This document shows, piece by piece, positions 10,621 to 22,000 of a DNA stretch of 64,000 nt. Origin of the DNA: Heloderma charlesbogerti (Eukaryota > Chordata > Lepidosauria > Squamata > Helodermatidae). Location of the stretch: assembly GCA_026122225.1 (NCBI GenBank), contig JANEZZ010000728.1:2604001-2668000 (forward strand), given 5' to 3'. Made by a program: the position numbers and the translations under genes. How positions within the stretch are numbered: position 1 is the first letter of the stretch; each line of letters starts with the position of its first letter. The notes beneath the pieces were generated by a model, which worked only from the letters and a program-made list of their open reading frames with translations, made no database searches and was not told where the DNA came from.

Positions 10621-11330
10621 AACAGAAAGCTTTAATAAAAAAAATAGGAGTTTTTGGTTTGTTTTTTAAGTGGAGGGGAGATAAATGCTGCTCATTTGTA
10701 CAATCATATGTATGCCTACCCAGAAGCCCCATTATGTTTAATGAGGTTTCCTCAAGGAAGTGTGCATAGGTTTCCAGCACAAGTTACTTTTGCAGGGAGA
10801 TTTGCACCTTGATGTTCTGTCATGTTTACTCAAAAATAAGTCCTGAGTTGTGAGCATGGTACTACAGGCTTAATGCCTACCCAGTTCCAGCTAATGAATT
10901 GACTATTCTTTCAGCTCAGTCCTATGCATGTTTTGTCATTTGTGGGTGGTGGTGGTGGTGGTTTTGCATGAACTCTAGCTTCAGTGGTAAGGGAAAGGCA
11001 CTTAATACATGCTCAGAGTTTCTCCATAACTTAGCCCTAGGTTTGAAAACAGACTCACTGAGTTTTGAAAACAGACTCTTTGGCTGAGTCCTGGTGAAGT
11101 CTTGGCACAAATGAACTTATGGGAAGAAAGATACAATGAGAGCTTGTGCATAACAAGGAAGAGATAGAGAAGAGTTGTACAAAACAAAACATTTATGAAG
11201 AGTTGCTGGAGGATGGTAGGATGAGGAGGGATGGTTGTATGGAGGGGAATAGAATTGGTAGGGGGAGAATGTAAGTGCTCAGTGGTGAAAGAAAAGCATT
11301 CTGCATATGCTCAGAGGCACTCTCCATTTA
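10621..11330. other. Unassigned, non-coding
   Basis: Contains a short (GGT)n tract near 10944-10961. No gene or clear repeat recognised. Confidence 0.4.
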
Positions 11331-11460
11331 AGAACATAAGAAGAGCCATGCTGCATCAGACCAAGGTCCATCTAGTCCAGCATTCTATTCACACAGTGGC
11401 CAACCCACAAGCAGGACATAAATGCAATAGCACCTTCCCACCCACGTTCCCCTGCTGCTA
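11331..11460 (-). mobile_element. CR1/L3-type 3' end fragment
   Basis: Starts agaacataagaagagcc and continues with catctagtccagcattct, the same 3' end as the CR1 at 851. Only about 130 bp remain, with a short internal deletion relative to that copy. Confidence 0.75.
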
Positions 11461-12542
11461 ACATTGGTGAAATGTAAATAAATTCTAGTAATTCTAAATT
11501 TGCAGGCATGTATATCCTTCAGAAACTTGGCAGATTTCTTGCCTGGGGGACACCTCTAATGACCTGTGCATTTTCATACAAATCTACCCAAAAACTATTG
11601 GAGAGGGGGTGAATGGAAGTGAAAGCAAATCCCTCTGTCCTCCAAAGTGGAGAACTCCCCTTCCACATGAACTACTGCACCTATCCTTCTGAAACGTTGC
11701 TGGTTTCTTACTTAGGGACGCCTCTAGGCTGTCAGTAATTTTCAGAACAATGGTCCATAAGAAACATAGAGAGAGAAATATGTCCTCTTTTGGAGCCCTC
11801 AAAATGTCAAGGCCACCCTTGCACAAAACCCCTTGTGGCTATCATTCTGAAATTTGGTAGGCATCATCTTCTCTGATGAGGCAAAGAATTCTGAAATTGT
11901 GGAAGAACTGGATAAAGATGTTATTGGCAGTTCCCTTTAAAAGAAAATCAAAATATGAACCCTGCACCTATTTTTTCTGACATCAGGCAGGTGTAATCCC
12001 CTTCTAGTAGCCTTCTAGGGGGCTACTATTCCTGAAATTACCATCCAGTTCTGACCAAAAGAAAAAAGTTACAGGTTTTTTTCTAATCTCCCATAGTAGT
12101 CAACAGGAAGCATAAAGACTCATTTTTCCAAACCTTGACTCGGGTTTGGTGCTGAGCTGAAGTGGACCGACTACAAACTGGCCTAAGCAGAAGCGGGATG
12201 TTTTCCAAAATGCTGAATCGGGGTCTGAGTTGAAGGGGGGGGGGTCAGTGCACACTTCTTATGTATGTAATCTATGCACACACGTAAGCACACCACATGC
12301 ATCCCCCCCCCACACACATACATATTAGAGGTCCGCTTAGACTTGGCGATATATACACACACTCACACACACAGATAAATTTGTATTATGGGCCTGTGCC
12401 CCAGATCTTTTAAGAACCTAGCAACGCCCCTAGTTGCACCCGTCCCTATCTGCCCTCCATGTATTCAAAGTTTGAACACCTGAAGAGGGCTATTATTCCA
12501 TATATAAAATATAAACATCAAATATTCTCATAGTCATTCTAC
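11461..12542. other. CREG2 intron 2 (part), unassigned
   Basis: Non-coding sequence just left of CREG2 exon 2. Simple (CA)n tracts lie near 12275-12375. No CREG2 exon 3 candidate seen. Confidence 0.5.
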
Positions 12543-12712
12543 CTGCAGAAGTCTCCTTCTGCCTCTAGCAATGTCAGTGAAGCTATGGAATTTTTCATCA
12601 GATCAGCTACTGTGTTGTCCTTTGGAGTCACATAAAAGAAAGGAATTCCAGTACTATTATCTGTGGGGCCATCACTGATAGATAAACAATTCCCAAATGG
12701 TGTTCCTTGGAT
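12543..12712 (-). CDS. CREG2: CREG2 exon 2
   Basis: CREG2 is a secreted or secretory-pathway glycoprotein of the CREG family (flavin-reductase-like split barrel), enriched in brain in mammals. This 170-bp exon has a good acceptor (tttttcag before ATCCAAGG, ending at 12713) and a donor (TGCAG then GTAG). It follows exon 1 in phase 0 and ends in phase 2. It encodes 56 residues starting IQGTPFGNCLSISDGP, with an NST glycosylation sequon at about residue 19 and GIPFFYVTPKD, followed by DLMKN and EGDFC. All match the start of the CREG2 barrel domain as I recall it. No stop or frameshift. Confidence 0.94.
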
Positions 12713-13947
12713 CTGAAAAATTAGAAATAATTAGCACTTAGAAAGCATGCAATGGTTTTCTGCAAACATGCTCTATAGAAATTAAAAGCGCAAAGGTAGA
12801 TATAATCTACCTACCTTGAGGTCCACTTCCTTGGTTGTCACATGTGGTTTGTACTTTCCTAAATTAGATGTATTGACCTAAATTGCTAATGCAAAATATA
12901 TTGCCCTTTCTCTCAAACAGATAATTTTGCACTTGTTTTCTCACCTTTTCTGATTAATCTTGACATTTTCATTCATCACACACTTCATAGAAATGAATTA
13001 AAAGGTGTACTTGTATTGCCAAAAATAATAAAAAGCTCTTTAATAAAATGTAATGGTTATACATAAATCTATAGAACTCACCGGGATTTTATAAAATTGA
13101 GTGTATTTATTCTAAAGAATTAAATTGGTTTCAAAATTGTAATGCTGTGACGGAGGCTAGGAATCTCTAACAGAGAAGTCTGAGCAACCTCTGCAAACTA
13201 CATTTCCCATTATTCACTTGGGAAAGTAATGGCAGACAATTTTTAAATTATATTTATGACAAGACTTATATCCAGTTTTCCACCAGCAGCTCCCTCAAAA
13301 TTAAAAACATTTTTAAATGTATTTTTTTTAAATGGTATAAAATCAATATAGGATTGCAGTGTGTGTAAACACATTACTTTAGGTGTGCTCAGCAGAAATG
13401 TTGGGTTCCCGTCCCCTATGAATAGTAATCCCCCACCCCGCCCCATAACATATTTAAAAAATGCACTTGAAACTTCCCTTCGTTTCAAAAATGGTTTCCC
13501 TGAAGCATGAGAAGCTGCAGTTTTCAGAAACAGGAGTTCAACACATGGAACTAGTTCTGTTGTTCTTTGGATCTTGGCCAATACACTGTGACTACAGACT
13601 GCAAGCTGCTCATAATACATCATGGCAGTACTTCTCCCGAAAGACCTTGCAAGAACACAAATGATGACAGCTGAGACTTTATCGTTCAATAATGTAATTG
13701 GAGACCCGAGATGGAATAACAGACTTTGACTCTACAGCAGGGAATATTTCATTAATGACTGTTGTTATCAACTAGCCCATTGCATTTCATGGTCACACAC
13801 AAAGTGTGTTTAATAGCGTTTTCTTGAGACTGTAGATGGTGTTGACACTTACCATTAAAAAAAATGAAAATACCAGGCACAATTCAGCCAACGTCAATGG
13901 GAATAGCAACGCTCATGCTTACCTCTCTCATTGTAATCAATAGAATT
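12713..13947. other. CREG2 intron 1, left part
   Basis: Intron between CREG2 exons 2 and 1 (whole intron 12713-18153). No repeat recognised in this part apart from A/T-rich tracts. Confidence 0.6.
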
Positions 13948-13950
13948 TAA

Positions 13951-14401
13951 GGGCGCAATCCTATCGAGATAGGCATCCGCCTCCAAACTCAGGGGCAACC
14001 ACCTATCCAAAGCAAGACAGGAGAAGCACGGGGGGGGGGAAAGGGGGGATCGTTCCCTCCACGCCTCTCCTACCCTGCTTCTTCTGCTAGACAGCCATTT
14101 TCGGCTGTCTAGCCGTGGCGGGGCCGAACGGGAGAGGAGGCTGCTGTCCGACACATAATACATGCAGATCCGCTCTCCCTGCCCCGGAACGCCCTGAGCC
14201 CCGCCCCTTTTCAGCCACTCCGTGATCCTCTTCCGAGCATGGAGGATGGCGCTTCTCTGCACTGCCTGAGGCAGCACAGACATGGGGGGAGGTCAGTTTT
14301 CCGGGAACTGACCTCACAGTGTGGGCTCCGAGGTCGGTTCCCAGAAAGCAGCATATCCTATGGCTGTCCATCCGCTGTCTAGCGGCCATAGGATTGCTCC
14401 C
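13951..14401. mobile_element. Harbinger-like MITE, complete
   Basis: It starts GGGCGCAATCCTAT and ends ATAGGATTGCTCCC, inverted repeats flanked by TAA at 13948-13950 and 14402-14404. A 3-bp TWA target and GGG ends fit PIF/Harbinger. The interior is GC-rich, with the palindrome AGACAGCC/GGCTGTCT near 14090-14112. No transposase. Confidence 0.8.
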
Positions 14402-14504
14402 TAAAAGTCCTTAATTTTAACTGGGAGAACAACACCAAAAAGGAGGAGGAAAAAACACACACCAAGCAAAATTAAAAAACAGGGAGAAAGGAACCTCAAT
14501 AGAT

Positions 14505-14680
14505 GATTATTTATGTATTTATTTATTTCATTTCTATCCCACTTTTCTTCCATTGTGGAACTCAAGCTGGCTACATGTGGTTCCCAGGTGGTCTCCTCTC
14601 CAAGCACTGACCAGACCCAGACCTGCTTAGCTTCAGCAAGGTGGCTGCCTCATGTGCCTTCAGAGCATGTCTTGGGATGA
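14505..14680 (-). mobile_element. L2-tailed SINE fragment
   Basis: (TTTA)n then catttctatcccacttttct and gaactcaagctggctacatg: the 3' half of the SINE family seen complete at 14878, more diverged. Confidence 0.6.
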
Positions 14681-14877
14681 CAGGAAATAGTATATTGAAA
14701 TACATCTATTGTATTTTATATATCAAATAATTTTTCTGGGGCAATTGGGTTTCAAAAGCAAGAACTTTAAAATATATCCCATAAAGCAGGGGTGGAACCC
14801 TCCAGAGCAGATATTGAGAGCACACAGGGGGCAAGGGGGGAGTCATCCCCTTCCTCGCCTTTCCATCAGCAAAGGGG

Positions 14878-15110
14878 TTTTATTTATTTATTTATTACAT
14901 TTATATCCCGCCTTTTTTCCTCCAAGGAACTCAAGGTGGTGTACATAATCCTCCTCCTCCTCCATTTTATCCTCACAACAACAACCCTGTGAGGTAGGTT
15001 GGGCTGAGAGTCTGTGACTGGCCCAAAGTCACCCAGTGAGCTTCCATGGCCGAGTGGGGACTAGAACCCGGATCTCCTGACTCCCAGTCCAGCACTCTAG
15101 CCACTACACC
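14878..15110 (-). mobile_element. MIR-like tRNA-derived SINE with L2-type tail
   Basis: Read on the minus strand it begins ggtgtagtggctagagtgct, with a tRNA-like A box and a gggttctagtc B box. It has the core gggtgactttgggccagtca and ends with ggcgggatataaatgtaat and an (AATA)n tail. It is close to full length and is probably mobilised by L2-type LINEs, which share this tail. Confidence 0.82.
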
Positions 15111-15591
15111 CATGGTTTACTAAATTCTTGTTGTGGTCCCCTCTTTTCCAGTCTCCTCTCTAACCTTAGCTGGATCGTGCTCTGAATAATTAAATAAAAA
15201 CTTCAAAATATCAAGTTATGTATATTTGAAAATTGTATCCAACTAATGCATTCTCATATGTTTTTAAAGAGGTGTATCCCAGGAAAGCAGACACACAGAC
15301 TCACAATTCAGACAAAGCTGACCACTTTCCTGCATGATCCTGTGTGGGTTTACTCAAAAGTCACCCTGACTTCAATGGGACTTACTCTCAAGTAAGTGTA
15401 CATTGGATTGCATCCTTAAAGTCCCATTGATTTTAATGGGAGAGTCAAATATATGCTTAGTGATCTCCCAACTTGCTACATCAAGCCTCAAATTGTACAC
15501 TTCTGATCAGGCATTTTGTACCATATTTTGTACCACTATACAGCGTGTGCTGAAATCATTGTCTGTATGACCAAGTCAAGGATACAAAAGT
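15111..15591. other. CREG2 intron 1, unassigned
   Basis: Non-coding. A stretch near 15355-15440 (agtcaccctgacttcaatgg) is a common reptile interspersed motif of unknown class. Confidence 0.4.
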
Positions 15592-15599
15592 ATATAGTC

Positions 15600-15730
15600 C
15601 AGCCTTCCCCAACTTGGTGCTCTCCAGATGTGTTGAACTACAAGTCCCAGCACCCCGCCATACATGCTGGCTGGGGATGCTGGGAAGTGTAGTCCAACAC
15701 ATCTGGGGGGCGCCAGGTTGGGGAAGACTG
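15600..15730. mobile_element. Small hAT foldback MITE, complete with 8-bp duplication
   Basis: This is the reference copy of a family seen at least eight times here. Ends are CAGCCTTCCCCAAC and GGTTGGGGAAGACTG; the whole 131 bp folds back on itself. The flanking duplication ATATAGTC (15592-15599 and 15731-15738) is perfect and 8 bp long, as for hAT. Confidence 0.88.
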
Positions 15731-15934
15731 ATATAGTCCATATGTAAATGTTATCTGCCCTTGTAATATTAATGATATTTAAGTTAAGAAGGTACTACCA
15801 AATGAGCCTCCCACAAAAGAAGCCACACAAACAACAGGACCCTCTCTGTGGGGTGTTAGGCTTCTTGCCATGGATTATGTAAACAATTCAACACAAAGGA
15901 AGCAGTTACTTGGTTAATCATGTCCTGGTTACAT

Positions 15935-16900
15935 CCAGGCTAGATTCCTGTAATATGAGATATGTGGGGCTCCCTTTGAAGATGGTTCAGAAACTTGAAT
16001 GGGTGGGAAATGCAGCTGCTGGAGATGTTACTGGAGGCCAAGTGGTTGCAACAGGTTGTCCTGGTTGCTGGTAGATTCTGAGCCCACTTCAAAGTGCTGA
16101 TGCTGACCTGTGGTTTGGGACCAGGTTATCTGAAGGATCACCTTAACCTGTATGCACCTGCCTGGTTTCTAAGATAAGCTTCAAAGCTCCTGCTCATCGG
16201 GGGTGGAATTCAGGCTGGGCCCAACCTACCTAGTTGTTTTAAACGCCCCGGTGAGCCCCGGTGAGCCCCAACTACTAGTCATTATTATCTCATGGTCTCA
16301 GTATTTAACCCTTTACTTGGTTTGGTTAGCAGAAAATAGTGGAAATGTTTAGAAAAGTAACTTTCATTTTTTAATTTTAATCAAATGGTTATATAAAAAC
16401 TTCTGATTAAAATTATATACACACATACATTCATACATATGCTCACACCCCATTAAATAGACTACAGCAGGTTCTAGAATGCCTTCATCTTTGTGGCACC
16501 TGGCGCTAATCTAGATTATGGTTGATTGGCAGTGGCCTCATACTGTCTATGAGGGCCTACCTTCATCTTAAATTAGAATTCCACCCCTGCTGCTCACTGC
16601 GAGAGACAGGCATGTCTCAGTCGTCATCCTCCCCTTGTGGAATTCACTTCCTACTGATTTACAAAAGGCCCTGACTTGTAGAGGCCTTCAGATGGGCCTA
16701 AAAATCCCATTTGTTTCAGGCAGCTTTTTCTTAATGGTCTTCTGGTACTGCTGGTCTGAAACTGTTTATGTGGATGTTGCTATGAAATTTCTGGTGTATG
16801 AAATGGTTTTGTGATGCTGTTTTAACATTGCTTTGGGGCTGTTTTAATATTGTTTTATATTTTATGATTCTTTTATATAAACCCTAAAATAATTACATAT
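15935..16900 (+). mobile_element. L2-type LINE 3' end, interrupted
   Basis: The block ccaggttatctgaaggatca and, after the interruption at 16198-16589, tgtggaattcacttcctactg match the C-terminal coding and 3' region of L2-type LINEs. The 3' region then fades into AT-rich sequence. Heavily diverged. Confidence 0.6.
16198..16589. mobile_element. hAT-type non-autonomous element in L2
   Basis: Terminal inverted repeat (C)GGGGGTGGAATTC / GAATTCCACCCCTG. Flanks CTGCTCAT (16190-16197) and CTGCTCAC (16590-16597) are an 8-bp duplication with one mismatch. The host L2 sequence continues on both sides. Confidence 0.75.
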
Positions 16901-18153
16901 AAAAATATAAAATTAATCAAATTTGTGGGCCAAAAAAGTAGCCCCAAACATTTTTGTCCAATGGCTTCAACCTCTACAGCCATGGAACTCACAGCTTGGC
17001 TTTGGCAAGTCACTATATTAAAGCCCGTTCTGTGTGTTGTTGTTGTTTTTTAATGCTAGTGATGAAGACAAATGAGAAGAGTATCATATGAAACTCAGAT
17101 GCAGCATATCCCTGAATGTGTGAAAAATTAAGTATGGATTTCAAGAACCACTTAAATATGGGAAACTGGGGTGGCGTAGTGGTAGCTGCGTACCTCAGGT
17201 TACCCATGCATGGTCAACATTAGATAATACACCTTGCAAATCATGAGTAGGTGGTACCTCATCCCAGGCAATCCTATACCCAATTTATCTGGAAGTGAGC
17301 ACCACTGAACAAAGTGGGACTTACTTTTAAATAAACATTCATAGGATGGCACTACCTGCATAGTTATTACATAGAGAGAACCTCTCTCCCCTAAAGTACA
17401 GGAAGAATGTTATGTTAGAAGTCACATATATAATTACTGGGACAGCAGTTCCCAACGATCACGCTTTTATACCTCCACATTTGGTTGACAAACATCAGCC
17501 CAACGTGGCCAACAGAGAACTTTTTCTGTTTATGGGAGCCAAACTGAAATTAACACAGTAATTTCATTACTGGCCATCACTTCTGTCTACAAACAGCCAA
17601 TGGTTTGGAAAAATCGCTGTCCTTCAGCTAATGGGGAAAAATACCTTTCAAATCAAGGTGTCACTGTGGTCAACTAATCCTGTACAAGTTTTAGTAATTT
17701 GATCCCCATTTCTCACTTCTTCCCATTAAATAAATGACAACTTTTGTCTCACAAAACCAGAATTCCTCTGGTTTACATCGTCAGTTAAAATGCATGTGCA
17801 AATGCCTGTTCTAACCTACCTAACTGGCAGGAGGGCACATTGCGAGGGCTACTAAGTTCCCATTTCTCCAAGGTGAGTAATATCAATTTAAGCAGCTCCG
17901 TTTATGCAACTAGTATTGCTTGATTTGTCACAGAGTAAGAATAACCTTTGAACAGCAGCATCGCCAGGATGCTATTGGATCCGGACACATCTAGCTGGCA
18001 ACAGTTTTCCTCAAACAGCAGGTTGTTGTTGTTGTTGTTACAAAAGCGAGAGGAAAAATATGTAAGCTACTTCTTAATGGGTAAATTATTAGGGTTGTCC
18101 CCAAAAGGAACAAATACGACTCAAAATAAAGAAAGAAATCCCGCGTAGGGTAC
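16901..18153. other. CREG2 intron 1, right part
   Basis: No exon or strong repeat. A (GTT)n tract lies at about 18022-18038. The sequence gtggcgtagtggtagctgcg near 17172 resembles an A box, but no tRNA follows. Confidence 0.5.
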
Positions 18154-18612
18154 CTTTCCTTGGGTGGATTTGGTGGCCAAGAAGCCCCAGCTGTTCCGAT
18201 GGCTCAGGAAGCGGGCCGTCCTGGCTGCTTGCTCCTGAGGAGCGAGGCCGTCTGAGCCTTGGCCGCTCTCCCTCCGGTAAGAAAACATGCGGGAGGGAGA
18301 CGAGCTCTGCTTCGCGCGCCCCGTCCCCGGCGGCCTGGACCGCAGCTCCTCCTCCTCTCTGTGCACCGAGGCCGGGTAGCTGTGCTTCCAGATGCTGGTC
18401 GTGTCTTCCAGCAGCGCGGGGAGCACCTCCTCGTTGGAGGCGCTGTCCAGCTCTTCTTCCACCTCGCTGGTGGCCGACCAGGACACCGAATTCACGATCA
18501 CATAGCCGCAAGCCGGAGCCACGACCAAGCTGCCCCAGAGGGCCCAGGGCAGCCAGGAGAGGCCGGCCGCGGCGCGCTCCCTCCGCTGCAGCCGGCAGCG
18601 GCACGCGGGCAT
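18154..18612 (-). CDS. CREG2: CREG2 exon 1, coding part
   Basis: First coding exon of CREG2, 153 codons, starting at the ATG at 18610-18612 (MPACRCRLQRRERAAAG). A hydrophobic stretch at residues 14-36 (LSWLPWALWGSLVVAPACG) is the expected signal peptide. It is followed by GYVIVNSVSWSATSEVEEEL, LPALLEDTTSIWKHSYPAS, MFSYRRE and SWGFLATKSTQGK, all characteristic of vertebrate CREG2 N-termini as I recall them. The exon ends in phase 0 at a donor reading AAG then GTACCC, joining exon 2. The frame stays open 114 codons further upstream, but that part is GC-rich and low in complexity, so the ATG next to the signal peptide is preferred. Confidence 0.94.
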
Positions 18613-18965
18613 CTTGGAGCAAGCCCTCCGACGCGAGCCGGACGCGCAGCTTCGCGGCGCGACGACACGCAGACAAGCCTGCGGCGGGGCTGCCGGCGCA
18701 GCGCCCCGCCGCGGCCAAGAGCTGCGCCTCGCCTGCGGGAGGAGCGCCTGGCCGAGGGGCGGGGGGCCTCGCGGCGCCTGGAGGGCGGCCGCGTTTGTGC
18801 CGGCGTGAGCCCTCGGGGGCACCCCCGGCCGCCTTCGCCACGAAAGCTTCTGCCAGAATAACTGTGTTTCGTCGTCGAGGCGCCGCGGGACTCTCGGTTG
18901 CTTCTGCTGGCGCAGACAGACGGGGCCGCCCCTCCGCAAATAAGCCTTATCCATTGCTGTTATCT
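18200..18965. promoter_or_regulatory. CpG island and probable CREG2 promoter / 5' UTR
   Basis: Strongly GC- and CpG-rich sequence surrounds CREG2 exon 1 and ends abruptly near 18965, where AT-rich sequence resumes. The promoter and 5' UTR of CREG2 (minus strand) should lie at about 18613-18965. No TATA box is convincing, as usual for CpG-island promoters. Confidence 0.7.
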
Positions 18966-18989
18966 GAGGAGTGACGTCCCGCCTCCCTC

Positions 18990-19170
18990 CGCAGTATTAT
19001 TTAAGTTTGTTCATCACACCCTTCCGCCAAGGAGGTCAGGGCCACACAAATTATCCCATTCCCCAGCCCCTCCATTCTCACAACAACCCTGTGTGTGAGA
19101 AAGTGGTAGCGGCTGGCTGAACCCGCGTCTCCACACTCCAGGAACAGCCGCTCTGTCGGCTACATCACGC
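18990..19170 (-). mobile_element. Old MIR-like SINE
   Basis: Contains tctcacaacaaccctgtgtg and ctggctgaacccgcgtctcc in the order and orientation of the complete SINE at 14878, but much diverged. Confidence 0.55.
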
Positions 19171-19444
19171 AGGTGTAGTGGAATGCTCTAGGAATAATAA
19201 CGTCGACTGTTCTTACAGGGCTGTTGTAAAGATTTCTGAGATAATGAGTAGTTCAAACGCTTGAAATGCACTATATAATGTGAATGTGGTTGTTAAAAGA
19301 ATGCCGTGTGTATTCTTGGCAAGCAAATAGTGGGATGAAGCATCTGTTGGCCACAGGGTGAACATGACCTGCTTTCTTTCATATGTTCCCGTCCTGTACA
19401 CTGCAGTCAGCCTTGGAGGTTTTGCTCTAGATCCCTTCACTGAC

Positions 19445-19800
19445 AGTGGTACAGTGGATAGGTACAAGGGGGCAGGGCCTTTTTGGTTGTAGTACTAACA
19501 TTATGAAATGTTCTTCCCTGGAAAGGCCATGTAAGGTCTTTTTGGTGCTTGGTTAAAATGTGGCTTTTGGGAAGGCAGGGGGTGGGGTCAATGGGTTGAC
19601 TTTTATGTTTCTTCTGCAGCTTTGATGGGCAGAAGCGCCTTTATCTTTCACTGCTTGCTTTTCATAGCCTGTTGCTGCATTGCTGCTTGTTTATTTATTT
19701 TATTATTGTTTTTAATAAATTTTGATCATTATCATTCTTCGTTGTGAGCTACTTTGAATCCATTGAAGAAGAGCAGGTATACACTTTTTTTAAAAAATAA
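19445..19800 (+). mobile_element. L2-type LINE 3' end
   Basis: Conceptual translation around 19470-19560 gives fragments like RAFLVV, LWNVLPWKGH and MWLLGR, matching the C-terminal AFSVVAPTLWNSLP and TWLFRQAF region of the L2 at 22556. A 3' UTR with ttttaataaattttgatcat follows. Confidence 0.6.
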
Positions 19801-20009
19801 TGATTTTATCCAGTCATAGTGCATTTTAAATTGTTTATATCTTTATAGACAGTGGCATGGCAGTCTTTTTGCTTATGCATGTGCAAGAACTCTCAGACTG
19901 GTAGCATCCATGTGCTTACTAGGGTTGCAACCTTTTTCTTGTTAACAGCTGCATAGAAAGCAGAAATTAACGGGGCTAGTTGTTCCCAGTACATGGATAC
20001 GTATTGAAT

Positions 20010-20240
20010 TTCTGCCTGTTCACAGTCAGTCAAAGTGGACAGTTGTTGTTGTTGTTGTTGTTCAGTCGTTCAGTCGTGTCTGACTCTTTGTGACCCCATG
20101 GACCATAGCACGCCAGGCCTTCCTGTCCTGCGCACTCTCCCGGAGTGTGCTCAAGTCCATATTCATTGCAAAGTGGACAGTACTGGACTAGTTAAGGCAA
20201 ATCATCTGACCTAGCATCAGGCAGTTTCTTATGTCTTTCC
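20010..20240 (+). mobile_element. SINE 3' half interrupted by BovB
   Basis: cacagtcagtcaaagtggac, then tactggactagttaaggc and aggcagtttcttatgtc follow the order of the SINE at 10424 (gtcagtgtcaacagtactgg ... aaggcagcttcctatg). The BovB at 20044-20169 splits it. Confidence 0.6.
20044..20169 (-). mobile_element. BovB 3' fragment with perfect 12-bp duplication
   Basis: Only the last 126 bp of a BovB, minus strand, with a (GTT)n tail. The duplication AAAGTGGACAGT is perfect at 20032-20043 and 20170-20181. A short 5'-truncated insertion made by target-primed reverse transcription. Confidence 0.92.
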
Positions 20241-20264
20241 CAACACATGCTACTTGATTGTTTT

Positions 20265-20350
20265 TGACTGAAGATACAAAGAACTGGACCTAGGACCTTC
20301 TGCATGTGAAGCATGTGCTCTGGCCCTAAACTGTGGTCCCTGCACCAATG
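20265..20350 (-). mobile_element. tRNA-derived SINE 5' fragment
   Basis: The reverse complement reads agagcacatgcttcacatgc followed by agaaggtcctaggtccag, matching the tRNA-like head of the SINE at 10424. Confidence 0.5.
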
Positions 20351-20441
20351 TGTGCATTTTGCTTTAGGGACAGGCATTCTGTACCAATTGTTTCTTCCTG
20401 CCATAGATGCAGTTGGTGAAAGACACACATACAAGTTCATC

Positions 20442-21650
20442 ATAGAATCATAGAATAGTAGGGTTGGAAGGGGCCTACAAGGCCATTGAGTCCAACCCCC
20501 TGCTCAATACAGGAATCCAAGTCAAAGCATCCCTGACAAATGGCTGTCCAGCCTCATCTTGAATGCCTCCAGTGTTGAAGAGCCCATAACCTCCCTAGGT
20601 AATTGGTTCCATTGTCATATTGTTCTAACAGTCAGGAAGTTTTTCCTGATGTTCAGCCGGAATCTGGCTTCCTGTCACTTGAGCCCATTATTCCATGTCC
20701 TGCACTCTGGGATGATTAAGAATAGATGCTGGCCTTCCTCTCTGTGGCAACCTTTCAAGTACTTGAAGAGCGCTATCATATCCCCCCTCAGTCTTCTCTT
20801 CTCAAGGCTAAACATGCCCAGATCTTTCATTCTCTCCTCATAGGGCTTTGTTTCCAGTCCCCTGATCATCTTCGTTTCCCTTCTCTGAACCCTATCCAGG
20901 TTGTCTGCATCCTTCGTAAAATGTGGTGCCCAGAACTGGACACAGTACTCAAGATGAGGCCTAACCAGTGCTAAGTAGAGGGGAACTAGTACTTCACAGG
21001 ATTTGGAAGCTATACTTCTGTCAATGCAGGCCAAAAGAGCATTTGCCTTTTTTGCAGCCACATCACATTGTTGGCTCATATTCAGCTTGTGATCGACAAC
21101 AATTACAAGATCCTTCTCACTTGTACTATTTTTGAGCAAAGTATCCCCCATCTTGTAACTGTGCATTTGGTTTTTTTTTCCTAGGTGCAGAACTTGGCAT
21201 TTATCTCAATTAAATTTCATTCTCTTGTTTTCTACCCAGTGCTCCAGCCTATCAAGATCACTTTGAATTTTGTTTCTCTCTTCCAGGGTATTAGCTATCC
21301 TGCCCAATTTTGTGTCACCTCCAGATCTGATCAGCATTCCCTGCACCTCCTCCTCCAAGTCATTAATGAAACTGTTGAAGAGCACTGGGCCCAGGACTGA
21401 GCCCTGAGGCACCCCGCTCTTTACCTCTCCCCAGTTTGAGAAGTTCCCATTGATAAGTACTCTTTGAGTCCAGTTCTGTAGCCAACTGTGGATCCACCGG
21501 ATCGTTGTTTCATCTACCCCACTTTGAGCTAGTTTGCTCATCAGGATATCATAGGGCACTTTGTTGAAAGCTTTGCTGAAGTCCAGGTATATTATGTCCA
21601 CAGCATTCCCACAGTCCACAGGGGAGGTGACCTGATCAAAAAATGAGGTC
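20442..21650 (-). mobile_element. CR1 LINE, 5'-truncated
   Basis: Minus-strand CR1. The 3' end at 20442 is the catagaatcatagaatag terminus of reptile CR1. The reverse transcriptase is readable in two pieces. At about 21206-21640 it carries YLDFSKAFNKVPYDIL, SGVPQGSVLGPVLF and GGDTKL in place of the catalytic ADDTKL. At 20675-21166 it carries the C-terminal part with LVRPHLEYCVQFWAP and LGMFSLEKRRLRGDM. The changed catalytic residue and frame breaks show it is dead. Confidence 0.92.
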
Positions 21651-22000
21651 AGATTTGTGTGGTAAACTCCGTGGTGGCTGCACACTGGCCACAATATCAT
21701 GTGCTGCAAAGGGCCTCCAAATGGTTCCAATCTGCAGCAAATTACCCGTGAAGACAGGCCCCTGGCTTCCCTTTCTAAAAGAGTTCCGTCTGTCCATTTA
21801 CAAATCATTTATATTGCCGAGAATGAAAGGTCTCTTATTCTATGGGATTCATCTTTTATGTGATATATAATATATAAGAACATAGGGATTATGTATGTCT
21901 ATAAATATTGTATCCTGTTTTTTAGATTGTCCTGAAGAAGGACCTGTGTATGGTCTGAAACACTTTGGGGGTTCTTTGCATTGAATTTAACATCCTTTTT
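21651..22000. other. Possible retroelement 3' fragment, unassigned
   Basis: Holds tgtcctgaagaaggacctgt and ggtctgaaacactttggg, a motif common near the ends of Penelope or other retroelements in reptiles. No coding remains. Confidence 0.35.

Noticed and set aside
1..12540. CREG2 exons 3 and 4
   Set aside because: Looked for the conserved FAKQAMFSRHP and WFFMKM blocks on the minus strand and found none; they probably lie beyond the left edge.
18259..18861. 200-codon frame on the plus strand
   Set aside because: Antisense shadow of CREG2 exon 1, open only because of high GC content.
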